Shown here in pieces: positions 46,241 to 53,920 of a DNA stretch of 64,000 nt (position 1 is the stretch's first letter; each line of letters starts with the position of its first letter). Below the pieces are notes generated by a model. That model worked only from the letters and a program-made list of their open reading frames with translations. It did no database searches and had not been told where the DNA came from. Position numbers and translations under genes: made by a program. Origin of the DNA: Nonomuraea jabiensis (GTDB lineage: Bacteria > Actinomycetota > Actinomycetes > Streptosporangiales > Streptosporangiaceae); contig NZ_JACHMB010000001.1 in assembly GCF_014204795.1 (NCBI RefSeq), positions 2,604,001 through 2,668,000 on the forward strand, in the 5' to 3' direction.

Positions 46241-48220
46241 TCAGATCTTGGTGATGCGGACGGCGTCGGCGATGACATAGCCCGTCCCCGAGGTCCACCG
46301 GCTCACCCCGACCACGTTGTACGTGCCCGCCGCCAGCGTGTACGTGCCCAGCACCCGCCACTGCCCGCCGCCGGTGCGCTGGTCCACGGTGACCGTCTGG
46401 TTCCCGCCGGAGGCGGCGACGATGTACGGCGTCGCGCTGTTGTAGCCGGAGTCGGCCGGATACCACACCTCCACCCGGTACGTCCCGGCGCTGGGGATGG
46501 TCGTCTGGTACCAGGCGGGATCGCTGGCCGAGACCGGGTTGGCGAAGCGGTAGTCGTCGCCGTGCAGCTGCCCGGAGAAGGCGGACGTGCCCCAGTTCGA
46601 GCTGGCGGTGAAGCCGGGGTCCGAGTTGTCGATCACGACGCTGAACCCGTCGCCGGACGATCCCACGGGCTTGCCCGCGCTGGGCGCGCTCTCCTGGTGC
46701 GTGCGGTTGAGGGCGGTCACGTAGTACGTGAACGCCCCGGAGGCGGCGGACGGGTCGGTGAAGGACGTCTTCCGCGTCGTCGTGACCAGGTTGCGGGCGT
46801 CGGCGAAGGAGCAGGGGTCCGCGGTGGACTGCAACCCGTTCACCCGGTACACCGCGTAGTACGTGCCCGAGCCCGTCCACGCGAGCTGGACGCCGGTCGA
46901 GCCCTGGGTGGCCGAGGTGATCGCGGGCGCGGGCGGCGCCGCCGCCGAGCCGCGGGCGGGCAGCAGCGCGGGCCTGGTGTAGTGGGCGTTCATCACCCGG
47001 GTGATCGACCCGATCCGGTCCGCCTTGACGTCCTTCGCGCTGAAGAAGATGTCCCCGGCCACCTCGGGATGCCGGCGGTTGTCGGTCAGGTGGTCGCTCA
47101 GCTCCGCCGGGTCCTGCCAGGCGGCGTCCTGCCCGGAGGCTCCGGCGCGGTAGGCGGCCTGGCCGACGACGAGCTGCACGCCGGTGCCCCGCACCTGGTC
47201 GGACCACCAGGCCGTGAGCACCTCGTAGGCGGCGGCGGAGAAGCCGATGTGCCAGTAGATCTGGGGCGCGATGTAGTCCACCCAGCCCTGCTTGACCCAT
47301 TTGCGGCTGTCGGCGTAGATCTCGTCGTACGACTCCAGCCCCGACGTGCGCGAGCCCAGCGGGTCGCTCGCGGCGTTGCGCCAGATGCCGAACGGGCTGA
47401 TCCCGAACGCCACGTGCGGCTTGGCGGTGTGAATGCGTTGGCCCAGCTCCTGCACGAGCAGGTTGACGTTGTTGCGCCGCCAGTCCGCGATCTTGCTGAA
47501 CCCGCCGCCGTGCTGGGCGAACGTGCCCGAGTCGGGGATGGTCTGGCCGTCCACCGGATAGGGGTAGAAGTAGTCGTCGAGGTGCACGCCGTCCACGTCG
47601 TACTTGGAGACGGCGTCCATGATCGCGTCCTCGATGAAGGCGCGGACCGCCGGGATGCCCGGGTTGTAGTAGAGCTTCCCGCCGTAGGCGAAGCGCCAGT
47701 CGGGATGCTGCCGCGCCGGGTGCGTGGACACGAGCTTGTTCGGATCGGCGTGGTTGGCGATCCGGTACGGGTTGAACCAGGCGTGGAACTCCAGGTTGCG
47801 CGCGTGCGCCTCGTTGACCATGAAGGCCAGCGGGTCGTACCCGGGGTTCATGCCCTGGGTGCCGCTCAGCCACTGCGACCACGGCTCGAACGGTGACGGC
47901 CAGAACGCGTCGGCCGTGGGCCTGATCTGCACGACCACGGCGTTCATCCGCTTCTGCACGGCCAGGTCCAGCCACGCGCGGAACTCGGCCTGCTGCTTCG
48001 CCGCGCTCAGCCCGGTGTCGCTGGGCCAGTCGATGTTCGCGACCGTGGAGATCCACATGGCTCTGAGCTGGCGTTTCGGGGTGGCCGCGTCAGGCGTGCA
48101 GGCGGCCGCGGCGGCGGAGAAAGTGGAGGTCACAAGGTGGACGAGTACGGCGAAGGCCGCGAGAGCGGTACGCAGCGCGATCACGAAGAGAAGTTTCAGC
48201 GCGTTCAGAAGAAAGTGCAA
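46241..48220 (-). CDS. Secreted GHL10-type glycoside hydrolase with FN3-like and golvesin-like domains
   Basis: A 659-aa exported protein. After the signal peptide comes a GHL10/DUF187 TIM barrel (~45-380): LRAMWISTVANIDWPS, VVVQIRPTADAFW, FHAWFNPYRIAN, VDGVHLDDYFYPYP and YIAPQIYWH. An FN3-like domain (~405-500) and a ~130-residue golvesin C-terminal-like domain follow, the last very similar to that of the divergent amidase. YngK-type enzymes are thought to act on cell-wall-associated polysaccharide. The shared domain suggests both neighbours bind the same surface. Confidence 0.87.
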   Translation of the reverse strand: MHFLLNALKLLFVIALRTALAAFAVLVHLVTSTFSAAAAACTPDAATPKRQLRAMWISTVANIDWPSDTGLSAAKQQAEFRAWLDLAVQKRMNAVVVQIRPTADAFWPSPFEPWSQWLSGTQGMNPGYDPLAFMVNEAHARNLEFHAWFNPYRIANHADPNKLVSTHPARQHPDWRFAYGGKLYYNPGIPAVRAFIEDAIMDAVSKYDVDGVHLDDYFYPYPVDGQTIPDSGTFAQHGGGFSKIADWRRNNVNLLVQELGQRIHTAKPHVAFGISPFGIWRNAASDPLGSRTSGLESYDEIYADSRKWVKQGWVDYIAPQIYWHIGFSAAAYEVLTAWWSDQVRGTGVQLVVGQAAYRAGASGQDAAWQDPAELSDHLTDNRRHPEVAGDIFFSAKDVKADRIGSITRVMNAHYTRPALLPARGSAAAPPAPAITSATQGSTGVQLAWTGSGTYYAVYRVNGLQSTADPCSFADARNLVTTTRKTSFTDPSAASGAFTYYVTALNRTHQESAPSAGKPVGSSGDGFSVVIDNSDPGFTASSNWGTSAFSGQLHGDDYRFANPVSASDPAWYQTTIPSAGTYRVEVWYPADSGYNSATPYIVAASGGNQTVTVDQRTGGGQWRVLGTYTLAAGTYNVVGVSRWTSGTGYVIADAVRITKI

Positions 48221-48508
48221 TAGTCTTCACCGCTTCGGTGGGGCCCAATCTCGGGGCGCAGAAACACGCACCACGTCAGGCGCGCCCGCTCTCTTTGCAG
48301 CGGCACTCATACCTCTTCCCCGGGGACGACCTCGACACCGGACGATCGCCGTCAAAGGGGCGAAAAGTTTCACCTAACACGCGAGTAATGTCAATTATCG
48401 ACATATGTCAAGGCGTGCCATACGGTGGGCGCGTCTAGCGGTCCACCCCGGAGGTAGCGGGTTCCGCGCGCCGACGGTGCGCCGCTTACCACCAACGAGG
48501 AGCTCCCC
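48221..48508. other. Divergent region between GHL10 hydrolase and amidase
   Basis: 288 bases with both promoters. A GAAAAGTTTCACC segment (48362-48374) and an A/T-richer GTAATGTCAATTATCGACATATGTC patch (48386-48410) mark the likely promoter/operator area. GAGGAG precedes the amidase ATG. A small hairpin, CACCG-CTT-CGGTG, lies at 48229-48241. I do not see a riboswitch. Confidence 0.45.
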
Positions 48509-50023
48509 ATGACTCTCGCCCGCACGCGATTAGCGGCCCTCGCCACCTCGATCCTCGCCGTCCTCCTCATCGCCGCCGGCCAGCCCGCCCTGGCAGTGGC
48601 CAAGGACAGCCCGCTCCAAGCGGCGTTCGCCAAGGCGGCCGCCGCTCAGGACGTCCCCCGCGACCTGCTCGTCGCGCTCGCCTACGCCGAGACCCACCTC
48701 GACGGCCACAAGGGCGAGCCCAGCGCCAGCGGCGGATACGGCGTGATGCACCTGGTCAGCAACCCGACCAACCACTCGCTCGAGAAGGCCGCCGAGCTGA
48801 CCAAGCTCCCGGCCGACAAGCTCAAGGCCGACGACGAGGCGAACATCCTCGGCGGCGCGGCCGTGCTGCGTTCCCTCGCCGACGGGCTGGGACTCGACGA
48901 GACGGCCAGGAAGGACGCCGGGCGCTGGTACCAGGCCGTGGCCAAGTACGGCAACGCCACCTCGCCCGAGCTGGCCCGCCTCTACGCCGACGCCGTGTAC
49001 GAGCAGCTCGGCCTCGGCATCGACATCCGCGGCGTCCAGGTCAAGCCCCAGGAGGTCACCGCCGACCGGGGCGAGCTCGCCAAGGCCCGCCAGCTGAACG
49101 CGCAGGCGGAAGTGGCCAGCCCCGACTACCCGCCGGCCGCCTGGGTGGCCGCCAGCTCCAGCAACTACACCGCCTCCAGCCGCCCGTCGTCCTACGCCAT
49201 CGACCGGGTGATCATCCACGTCACCCAGGGCTCGTACGCCGGCACCATCTCCTGGTTCCAGAACTCCGCCGCGCAGGTCTCCGCCCACTACGTGGTCAAG
49301 TCCTCCAACGGCGCCATCACCCAGATGGTGCGTGACAAGGACATCGCCTGGCACGCCGGCAACTGGACCTACAACACCAGGTCCATCGGCATCGAGCACG
49401 AGGGCTACGTCAACGACGCCTCGTGGTTCACCGACGCGATGTACCGGGCTTCCGCGGCCCTGACCAAGGCCATCTGCGACAAGTACGGCATCCCGAAGGA
49501 CCGCAGCCACATCATCGGGCACAACGAGGTCCCGGGCGCGACCCACACCGACCCGGGCTCGTACTGGAACTGGACCACGTACATGAACTACGTGACCGGT
49601 GGCGGCACCCCGTCGTGGTCGACGACCATCGACAACACCACCTCCGGCCAGTTCACCGCCAGCGCGAACTGGGGCACCTCCACCTACTCCAGCCAGCGCT
49701 ACGGCGCGGACTACCGCTACGCCGACCCCGTCGCCGCCAGCGATCCGGCGTGGTACTCGGCGACCATCCCGAGCGCGGGCACGTACCGGGTCGAGGTCTG
49801 GTATCCGGACGATCCCGGGTACAACAGCTCGGCGCCGTTCATCGTGGCGGCGTCGGGCGGCAACCAGACCGTCTACGTCGACCAGCGCTCCGGCGGAGGG
49901 GCCTGGAAGAGCCTGGGCACCTTCTCGCTCAGCGCCGGCACGTACAACGCCGTCGGCGTGAGCCGCTGGACCTCGGGCACGGGCTACGTCATCGCCGACG
50001 CGGTCCGCATCAGCCGGGTCTGA
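48509..50023 (+). CDS. Secreted N-acetylmuramoyl-L-alanine amidase (Amidase_2) with golvesin-like domain
   Basis: A 504-aa protein. The signal peptide is followed by a transglycosylase-like helical domain (~35-165: DVPRDLLVALAYAETHLDG, GGYGVMHLV). The Amidase_2 domain (~225-370) has zinc ligands in VIIHVTQGS and in GHNEVPGATHTDPG, where an H and the second site appear. The C-terminal golvesin-like domain (~375-504) ends SRWTSGTGYVIADAVRISRV. The family cuts the MurNAc-L-Ala bond of peptidoglycan. The N-terminal domain lacks an obvious catalytic Glu motif and may only bind. Confidence 0.9.
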   Translation: MTLARTRLAALATSILAVLLIAAGQPALAVAKDSPLQAAFAKAAAAQDVPRDLLVALAYAETHLDGHKGEPSASGGYGVMHLVSNPTNHSLEKAAELTKLPADKLKADDEANILGGAAVLRSLADGLGLDETARKDAGRWYQAVAKYGNATSPELARLYADAVYEQLGLGIDIRGVQVKPQEVTADRGELAKARQLNAQAEVASPDYPPAAWVAASSSNYTASSRPSSYAIDRVIIHVTQGSYAGTISWFQNSAAQVSAHYVVKSSNGAITQMVRDKDIAWHAGNWTYNTRSIGIEHEGYVNDASWFTDAMYRASAALTKAICDKYGIPKDRSHIIGHNEVPGATHTDPGSYWNWTTYMNYVTGGGTPSWSTTIDNTTSGQFTASANWGTSTYSSQRYGADYRYADPVAASDPAWYSATIPSAGTYRVEVWYPDDPGYNSSAPFIVAASGGNQTVYVDQRSGGGAWKSLGTFSLSAGTYNAVGVSRWTSGTGYVIADAVRISRV

Positions 50024-50031
50024 AGAAGTCC

Positions 50032-50076
50032 GTACGGCTCGCTCCCTTTGTGAGGGGGCGAGCCGTACTGATTTTT
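50032..50076 (+). terminator. Intrinsic terminator after the amidase gene
   Basis: GTACGGCTCGCTCCC (50032-50046) pairs with GGGGGCGAGCCGTAC (50054-50068) with one mismatch and a seven-base loop, followed by ATTTTT. Confidence 0.9.
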
Positions 50077-50085
50077 CTGTCCCGC

Positions 50086-50099
50086 TATGGTCATCTGGC
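50086..50099 (+). promoter_or_regulatory. Leaderless promoter retained before the WXG scar
   Basis: TATGGT (50086-50091) and eight bases to ATG 50100, matching the promoter of the intact WXG gene in sequence and spacing. Confidence 0.55.
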
Positions 50100-50138
50100 A
50101 TGACGGAACTTGAGACTTCAGGCCGCCCATGGCTGTAG
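50100..50138 (+). pseudogene. 12-codon remnant of a WXG partner gene
   Basis: ATG to TAG, reading MTELETSGRPWL. The first codons match the start of the intact partner (MTGLEI) and the last match its end (GRTWV), including the ten-base overlap with the downstream gene. Everything between is deleted. Its translation may still feed the downstream start by coupling. Confidence 0.7.
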
Positions 50139-50734
50139 TGCTCCCCCCAGAAGCCGCCGGGATGATGGCGATGCTGGGTCCGTGGCCGAACCTCGACGAG
50201 GACGACGTAAGGGCAGAGGGCAACGCGGCCCGGCTGGCCCAGGCCGCTAGCGTGCCGGCCGCCAGCGGTGCCGACGCCTCGATGCGCGGGGTGCAGCAGG
50301 TCTACCGCGGCGAGGGCGGCGCCAGTGCCCAGGCTCACTGGGCCAGAACCGGCGGCGACGGCGGCGGCCACCTGGCCCAGGCCGGCAACGCCATGAAACT
50401 GGCCCCCGCCGTCCTCGACGCCGGCGCCTCCGTCGTCTCGGCGGTCAAGGTCGCCGCCGGCACCCAGGCCATCTCCACCACCGTCGCCGTCTACAAAGCC
50501 CTCGCCTTCGGCGGCGCGTTCGGCGTCACCTACGCCACCGCCCGCACCCTCATGGCCCGCAGAGCCGTCGGCAAGATCCTCCACGAAGGCGGCGAAGGCA
50601 CCGGCAAAGTCATCGCCCCCATCATCCGCCGCCGCATCACCGAACCCATGCGCCGCGTCCTGGACAACCTCCGCCGCCCCGGCGGCCCCGGAGGCACCCC
50701 CGCACTCGCCGGCGCAGGCGGACGCAACGTCCCG
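50129..50734 (+). repeat. 606-bp inverted repeat, copy 2
   Basis: Counterpart of 43275-43880. Long stretches of dozens of bases are identical, including at third codon positions, which indicates recent duplication or gene conversion. Confidence 0.92.
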
Positions 50735-51052
50735 CTCCGGCCCGCGGGCCACGGTGCGCCGACCGGCCCCCGTTCCGTCCAGGACGGCATGGCCAGCATG
50801 GGCCGCAACAACAAGAAGGGCCGCAGCACCGGAGGCGGTCGCGGGTACGACACGCGGCACGCCGCAGAGCGCAAGGAACAGCGTGACATCAGCGACTCCG
50901 ACGTCAACCGGACGCTGTCCGAAGGCACCAAGAAGCCCGGCAAGACGCCGGGGACGTCCGAGTACGAGGGGAAGGACGGCGTCGTCGTGATCCGGAACAA
51001 CTCCACCTTTAAGATCGTCACCACCTTCAGGCGGAACAGGAACCGGGGTTGA
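50129..51052 (+). CDS. WXG-linked polymorphic toxin-like protein, copy 2 (DUF4258-like tip)
   Basis: A 307-aa protein. The delivery part (~1-202) matches copy 1. A Gly/Pro/Arg-rich linker leads to a ~70-residue tip with DTRHAAERKEQRDISDSDV, a central TSEYEGKDGVVVIRN, and STFKIVTTF. This pattern (N-terminal His/Arg helix, then beta strands ending in a KIVTTF-type strand) is that of DUF4258, a BECR-fold RNase-like toxin family. The next gene encodes a DUF2283-like protein, the usual antitoxin of DUF4258. I infer an exported RNase toxin with adjacent immunity. The normal WXG partner is missing. Confidence 0.74.
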   Translation: MAVVLPPEAAGMMAMLGPWPNLDEDDVRAEGNAARLAQAASVPAASGADASMRGVQQVYRGEGGASAQAHWARTGGDGGGHLAQAGNAMKLAPAVLDAGASVVSAVKVAAGTQAISTTVAVYKALAFGGAFGVTYATARTLMARRAVGKILHEGGEGTGKVIAPIIRRRITEPMRRVLDNLRRPGGPGGTPALAGAGGRNVPLRPAGHGAPTGPRSVQDGMASMGRNNKKGRSTGGGRGYDTRHAAERKEQRDISDSDVNRTLSEGTKKPGKTPGTSEYEGKDGVVVIRNNSTFKIVTTFRRNRNRG

Positions 51053-51053
51053 C

Positions 51054-51296
51054 GTGCGCATCGAACACGACGACGAGAACGACGTCGCCTACATCTACCT
51101 CGTGGACCGCATCGGGCCGGGCGAGGCGGCCAGGCAGATCGTGGTCGAGGCCGACGGGGTGCCGGGCGAGGTGATCCTCGACCTGGACGAGCACGGCGTG
51201 CTGCTGGGGCTGGAGATCCTCGGCGCGTCCCACGTCCTGCGGCCCGAGACCCTGGCCACGGCGGCACACGACGACGACGCCGACACCACCGAGTGA
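51054..51296 (+). CDS. DUF2283-like antitoxin / immunity protein
   Basis: An 80-aa acidic protein. The family pattern is MRIEHDDENDVAYIYLVD at the start and EVILDLDEHGVLLGLEILGAS in the middle. DUF2283 proteins are the cognate antitoxins of DUF4258 in type II toxin-antitoxin pairs. The GTG start lies one base after the toxin stop, so production is coupled. The acidic tail (HDDDADTTE) suits neutralising a basic RNase tip. In this polymorphic-toxin setting it would protect the producer. Confidence 0.85.
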   Translation: MRIEHDDENDVAYIYLVDRIGPGEAARQIVVEADGVPGEVILDLDEHGVLLGLEILGASHVLRPETLATAAHDDDADTTE

Positions 51297-51303
51297 CCCC
51301 GGT

Positions 51304-52062
51304 CTAGGCGGTGGCGCCGCCGTCGATCACGTGGTCCTGGCCCACGACGAAGCTCGACTCCGGCGACGACAGCCACAGCGCCGCCGCGGCGACCTCCTCC
51401 GGCGTGGCGACCCGGCCGATCGGCAGCGCGCCCCTCATGCGCTCGTCCCGCTCCTCCCGGGTCTCGCCGGGCCGCGTCGCCATGGGCGAGTCGATCGGGC
51501 CGGGGCTGACGGCGTTGATCCGTACGCCGTCCGCGATGTGGTCGCGGGCGGCGGTGCGGGTCAGGAAGCTCACCCCGGCCTTCGAGGCGGCGTACGCGGC
51601 GGCCCCGGGCAGCCGCCAGTGCGCGCCCAGGTTGGAGGCCACGTTGACGATGACCCCGCCGCCGTGGGCGCGCATGTGGGCGATCTCGTGCTTCATCGAC
51701 AGGAACACGCCCTTGAGGTTCACCGCGAGCGCGGTGTCCCAGACGTCCTCGTCGTAGTCGGCCAGCGGCGCGAGCATGCCGAAGACGCCGGCCGCGTTGA
51801 GCGCGACGTCGAGCCCCCCGTACCGGGAGACCGCGGCCTCGACCATGGCGGCGACCTCGGCCGACCGCGTGACGTCCACGGCGAACGCGCTCGCCCGCCC
51901 GCCCCGCTCCTCGATCACCTTCACGACCTCGGCCAGCCTGGCCGTGTCGCGCCCCGCGACCAGCACGGAAGCGCCCTCACCCGCGTACGCCAGCGCCGCG
52001 GCCCGTCCCAGGACGCCGCTCGCGCCGGTGACCAGGGCGACCTTGCCCTCAAAGCGATTCAT
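51304..52062 (-). CDS. Short-chain dehydrogenase/reductase (SDR)
   Basis: A 252-aa NAD(P)-dependent oxidoreductase of the classical SDR type. The cofactor motif is TGASGVLGRAAALAYA, the structural motif is NAAGVFG, and the active site has Ser in VNVASNLGAH and YAASK (Tyr and Lys), then the loop VSPGPIDSPMA. The substrate is unknown. It follows a TetR gene with a 20-base gap that contains a copy of the putative TetR site. Confidence 0.92.
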   Translation of the reverse strand: MNRFEGKVALVTGASGVLGRAAALAYAGEGASVLVAGRDTARLAEVVKVIEERGGRASAFAVDVTRSAEVAAMVEAAVSRYGGLDVALNAAGVFGMLAPLADYDEDVWDTALAVNLKGVFLSMKHEIAHMRAHGGGVIVNVASNLGAHWRLPGAAAYAASKAGVSFLTRTAARDHIADGVRINAVSPGPIDSPMATRPGETREERDERMRGALPIGRVATPEEVAAAALWLSSPESSFVVGQDHVIDGGATA

Positions 52063-52072
52063 CTATTCCATA

Positions 52073-52089
52073 CCAATCGTTCTCAAATT
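52073..52089. promoter_or_regulatory. Putative TetR site before the SDR gene
   Basis: CCAATCGTTCTCAAATT; its complement contains ATTTGAGAACGAT, the same 13-mer as upstream of the TetR gene. It overlaps the TetR stop codon and precedes TATGGA on the minus strand. Confidence 0.5.
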
Positions 52090-52661
52090 TGGATGGCAAC
52101 CATGGCCTGCTCGACCGCGTCGCGCAGGCGGCGCGGATCGGGGTCGGCCCGGCCGAGGACCTTCACGCCCTGCAGCAGCACGAGCAGGAACCTGGCCAGC
52201 GCGTGCGGGTCCTTGCCCGCCGGGATCTCGCCCTGCGCCCGCGCCCTGACCAGGGTGGCGGCGAGCAGGGCCTCCAGCCCCGCCCAGCTCTCCGTCACCT
52301 TGCGGGACACGGCGGCGTCGCGCGTGGCGAACTCCACCGCCGTGTTCACGACCATGCAGCCCCGCCGCAGCTCGTCGGCCAGGCACTCCGCGACGTACGA
52401 GTCGAGGAAGGCCCGGACGGCGGGCAGCGCGGGCCCCGGCTGGGACAGCCGCTCGACCACGTTGTGCTGCTCCAGGTAGCGCTCCAGCGCCTTCAGGTAG
52501 AGCTCGCGCTTGCCGCCGAAGGTGCCGTAGATGCTCGCCCTGGCGATCCCGAGGTGCTCCACGAGGTCCGCCATCGACGTCGCCTCGTATCCGCGTTCCC
52601 AGAACAGCTCCAGAGCCTTCTGCAACGCGACCTCGGGATCGAACTCCTTGCTCCTCGCCAC
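52083..52661 (-). CDS. TetR-family regulator of the SDR gene
   Basis: A 192-aa repressor. The HTH region is DPEVALQKALELFWERGYEA, TSMADLVEHLGIARASIYGTF and GGKRELYLKAL, of the YxaF/LmrA-like branch that often controls an adjacent SDR. GTG 52661 is chosen because a -10-like TAGCTT ends seven bases before it; TTG 52670 is the open-frame alternative. It is followed by the SDR gene on the same strand. Confidence 0.88.
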   Translation of the reverse strand: MARSKEFDPEVALQKALELFWERGYEATSMADLVEHLGIARASIYGTFGGKRELYLKALERYLEQHNVVERLSQPGPALPAVRAFLDSYVAECLADELRRGCMVVNTAVEFATRDAAVSRKVTESWAGLEALLAATLVRARAQGEIPAGKDPHALARFLLVLLQGVKVLGRADPDPRRLRDAVEQAMVAIQI

Positions 52662-52668
52662 GGGTGCC

Positions 52669-52698
52669 AAGCTAGCACATTTGAGAACGATCGATCCA
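52669..52698 (-). promoter_or_regulatory. Leaderless TetR promoter with operator
   Basis: On the minus strand TGGATC (52698-52693), 18 bases, TAGCTT (52674-52669), and seven bases to GTG. The spacer holds the site ATTTGAGAACGATCGA (plus strand 52679-52694). Confidence 0.5.
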
Positions 52699-52699
52699 G

Positions 52700-53920
52700 T
52701 TACCTAGGAGTGAGCACCCATCGCCAGGAGCCGTCCTTGTCGGAGTCGCGGTTCGCGCTGAGCTGCGTCGTCCGCCGGCCGTCCACGCTCACCAGGACCA
52801 GCCCGTTGTTGAACTCGCTCTGGCACGACCCGGCGCACCCCAGGGCGAGGACGTTGTCGTCGTCGGCCCAGGCGTGCAGCTGCAGCACCTTTTGCTGTCC
52901 GACGACCTGGCCCGTCCCCGCGTCCGTGATCTTGGTCGGCAGGCCGTCGGGGCCCAGGACCAGGCGGCCGTTCGGGGAGGTCGCCGAGATGCCCGAGTAG
53001 TCCACGTACCGCTCCCCCTTGGGCCACTCCGCCTCTTCGCCGTCGAGGGTGTAGAAGACCCGGTCCGGAGTGGTGCTGGTGGGGGCCCAGAGCATCGTGC
53101 CGTCCAGGCTCCAGCCGAGATCCTGCCGGCCGTTCCCGTTGAAGATCTTGTCGTCGGTGAGCATCGCGTCGGCCATCGGCGGCAGCTCGTGGTAGGCGGC
53201 CGTTCCCGCCTCGGCATCCACGATGTAGTAGCCGGTACGGGGGCTGTACCCGGTCGGGTCCACGTGGTCGCCCTTCCCCCGCTCGACGTCCGGATAGCTG
53301 GAGTACGCCGTGGCCAGGACCTTTGTGCCGTCGGGGGACCACGCGACCGACCCGACCGGGTGTTCCAGGTCGATCCACTTGAGGATCTGCCGGGTGTTCA
53401 GGTCGAGGATGCCCAGCCGCCTGCTGATCAGCTCCCCCTCCAGCACGGCGGCCACCTGCAGCCCCGGAGCCACGTCCACCCAGGCCCACGAGGTCTCCTC
53501 GTAGCCCTCGGTCCGCGGGTCGTACAGCGACCAGGTGCGCCTGACCCGCTGCTCGTCGTCCGAGACCCGCTCCAGCCTGGTGGTGTAGTACGCGGACACG
53601 GCCATGCGTCCCGCGGCGATCAGCTTCACCGGCGGGCTGTGCTCCGTGTCGGTCCGCACGTCGGTCGGCGCGGGCGACGGGCGAGGGGGCAGCGTGACGC
53701 CGGTGGCCGCGTGCATGGTGGCCTGCGGGTCGCGTAGGGCCGGCTCGGTGCCGCGCAGGCCCACGGCGAACACGGCGACCGCCGTCACCAGCCCCACGGC
53801 CACCGCCGCCATGCCGGCGGGCTTCCAGGCGCGCCTCCGCAGCGCCCGGTCCGCCAGGTCGTGCGGCACCCTCGTCTCGTCGGCCCACTCCTGCAACGTG
53901 TCCCTGAGCAGTCGTGTCAT
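52700..53920 (-). CDS. Membrane-anchored beta-propeller-like protein coupled to a sigma factor
   Basis: A 406-aa protein. A short cytosolic N-terminus (MTRLLRDTLQEWADETRVPHDLADRALRR) precedes one membrane helix (~38-57), then a large exported part with WD/TolB-like motifs such as VGSVAWSPDGTKVLATAYSS and DLGWSLDGTMLWAPTS. It has two Cys (LGCAGSCQSEF). Its ATG overlaps the sigma-factor stop (ATGA). The position fits an anti-sigma or sensor partner, although a zinc-binding anti-sigma motif is absent. Confidence 0.78.
   Translation of the reverse strand: MTRLLRDTLQEWADETRVPHDLADRALRRRAWKPAGMAAVAVGLVTAVAVFAVGLRGTEPALRDPQATMHAATGVTLPPRPSPAPTDVRTDTEHSPPVKLIAAGRMAVSAYYTTRLERVSDDEQRVRRTWSLYDPRTEGYEETSWAWVDVAPGLQVAAVLEGELISRRLGILDLNTRQILKWIDLEHPVGSVAWSPDGTKVLATAYSSYPDVERGKGDHVDPTGYSPRTGYYIVDAEAGTAAYHELPPMADAMLTDDKIFNGNGRQDLGWSLDGTMLWAPTSTTPDRVFYTLDGEEAEWPKGERYVDYSGISATSPNGRLVLGPDGLPTKITDAGTGQVVGQQKVLQLHAWADDDNVLALGCAGSCQSEFNNGLVLVSVDGRRTTQLSANRDSDKDGSWRWVLTPR

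Noticed and set aside
48250-48508. Possible c-di-AMP (ydaO/yuaA) riboswitch before the secreted amidase gene
   Set aside because: Such riboswitches are common before actinobacterial wall hydrolases, but I could not find the conserved GGGGTGAA and CCGA-CAGCTAACC segments, and the hairpins present are small.
46241-50023. Recombination target formed by the shared golvesin-like domains
   Set aside because: The protein similarity is clear, but the DNA differs at many positions, so homologous recombination there is much less likely than at the 606-bp repeats.
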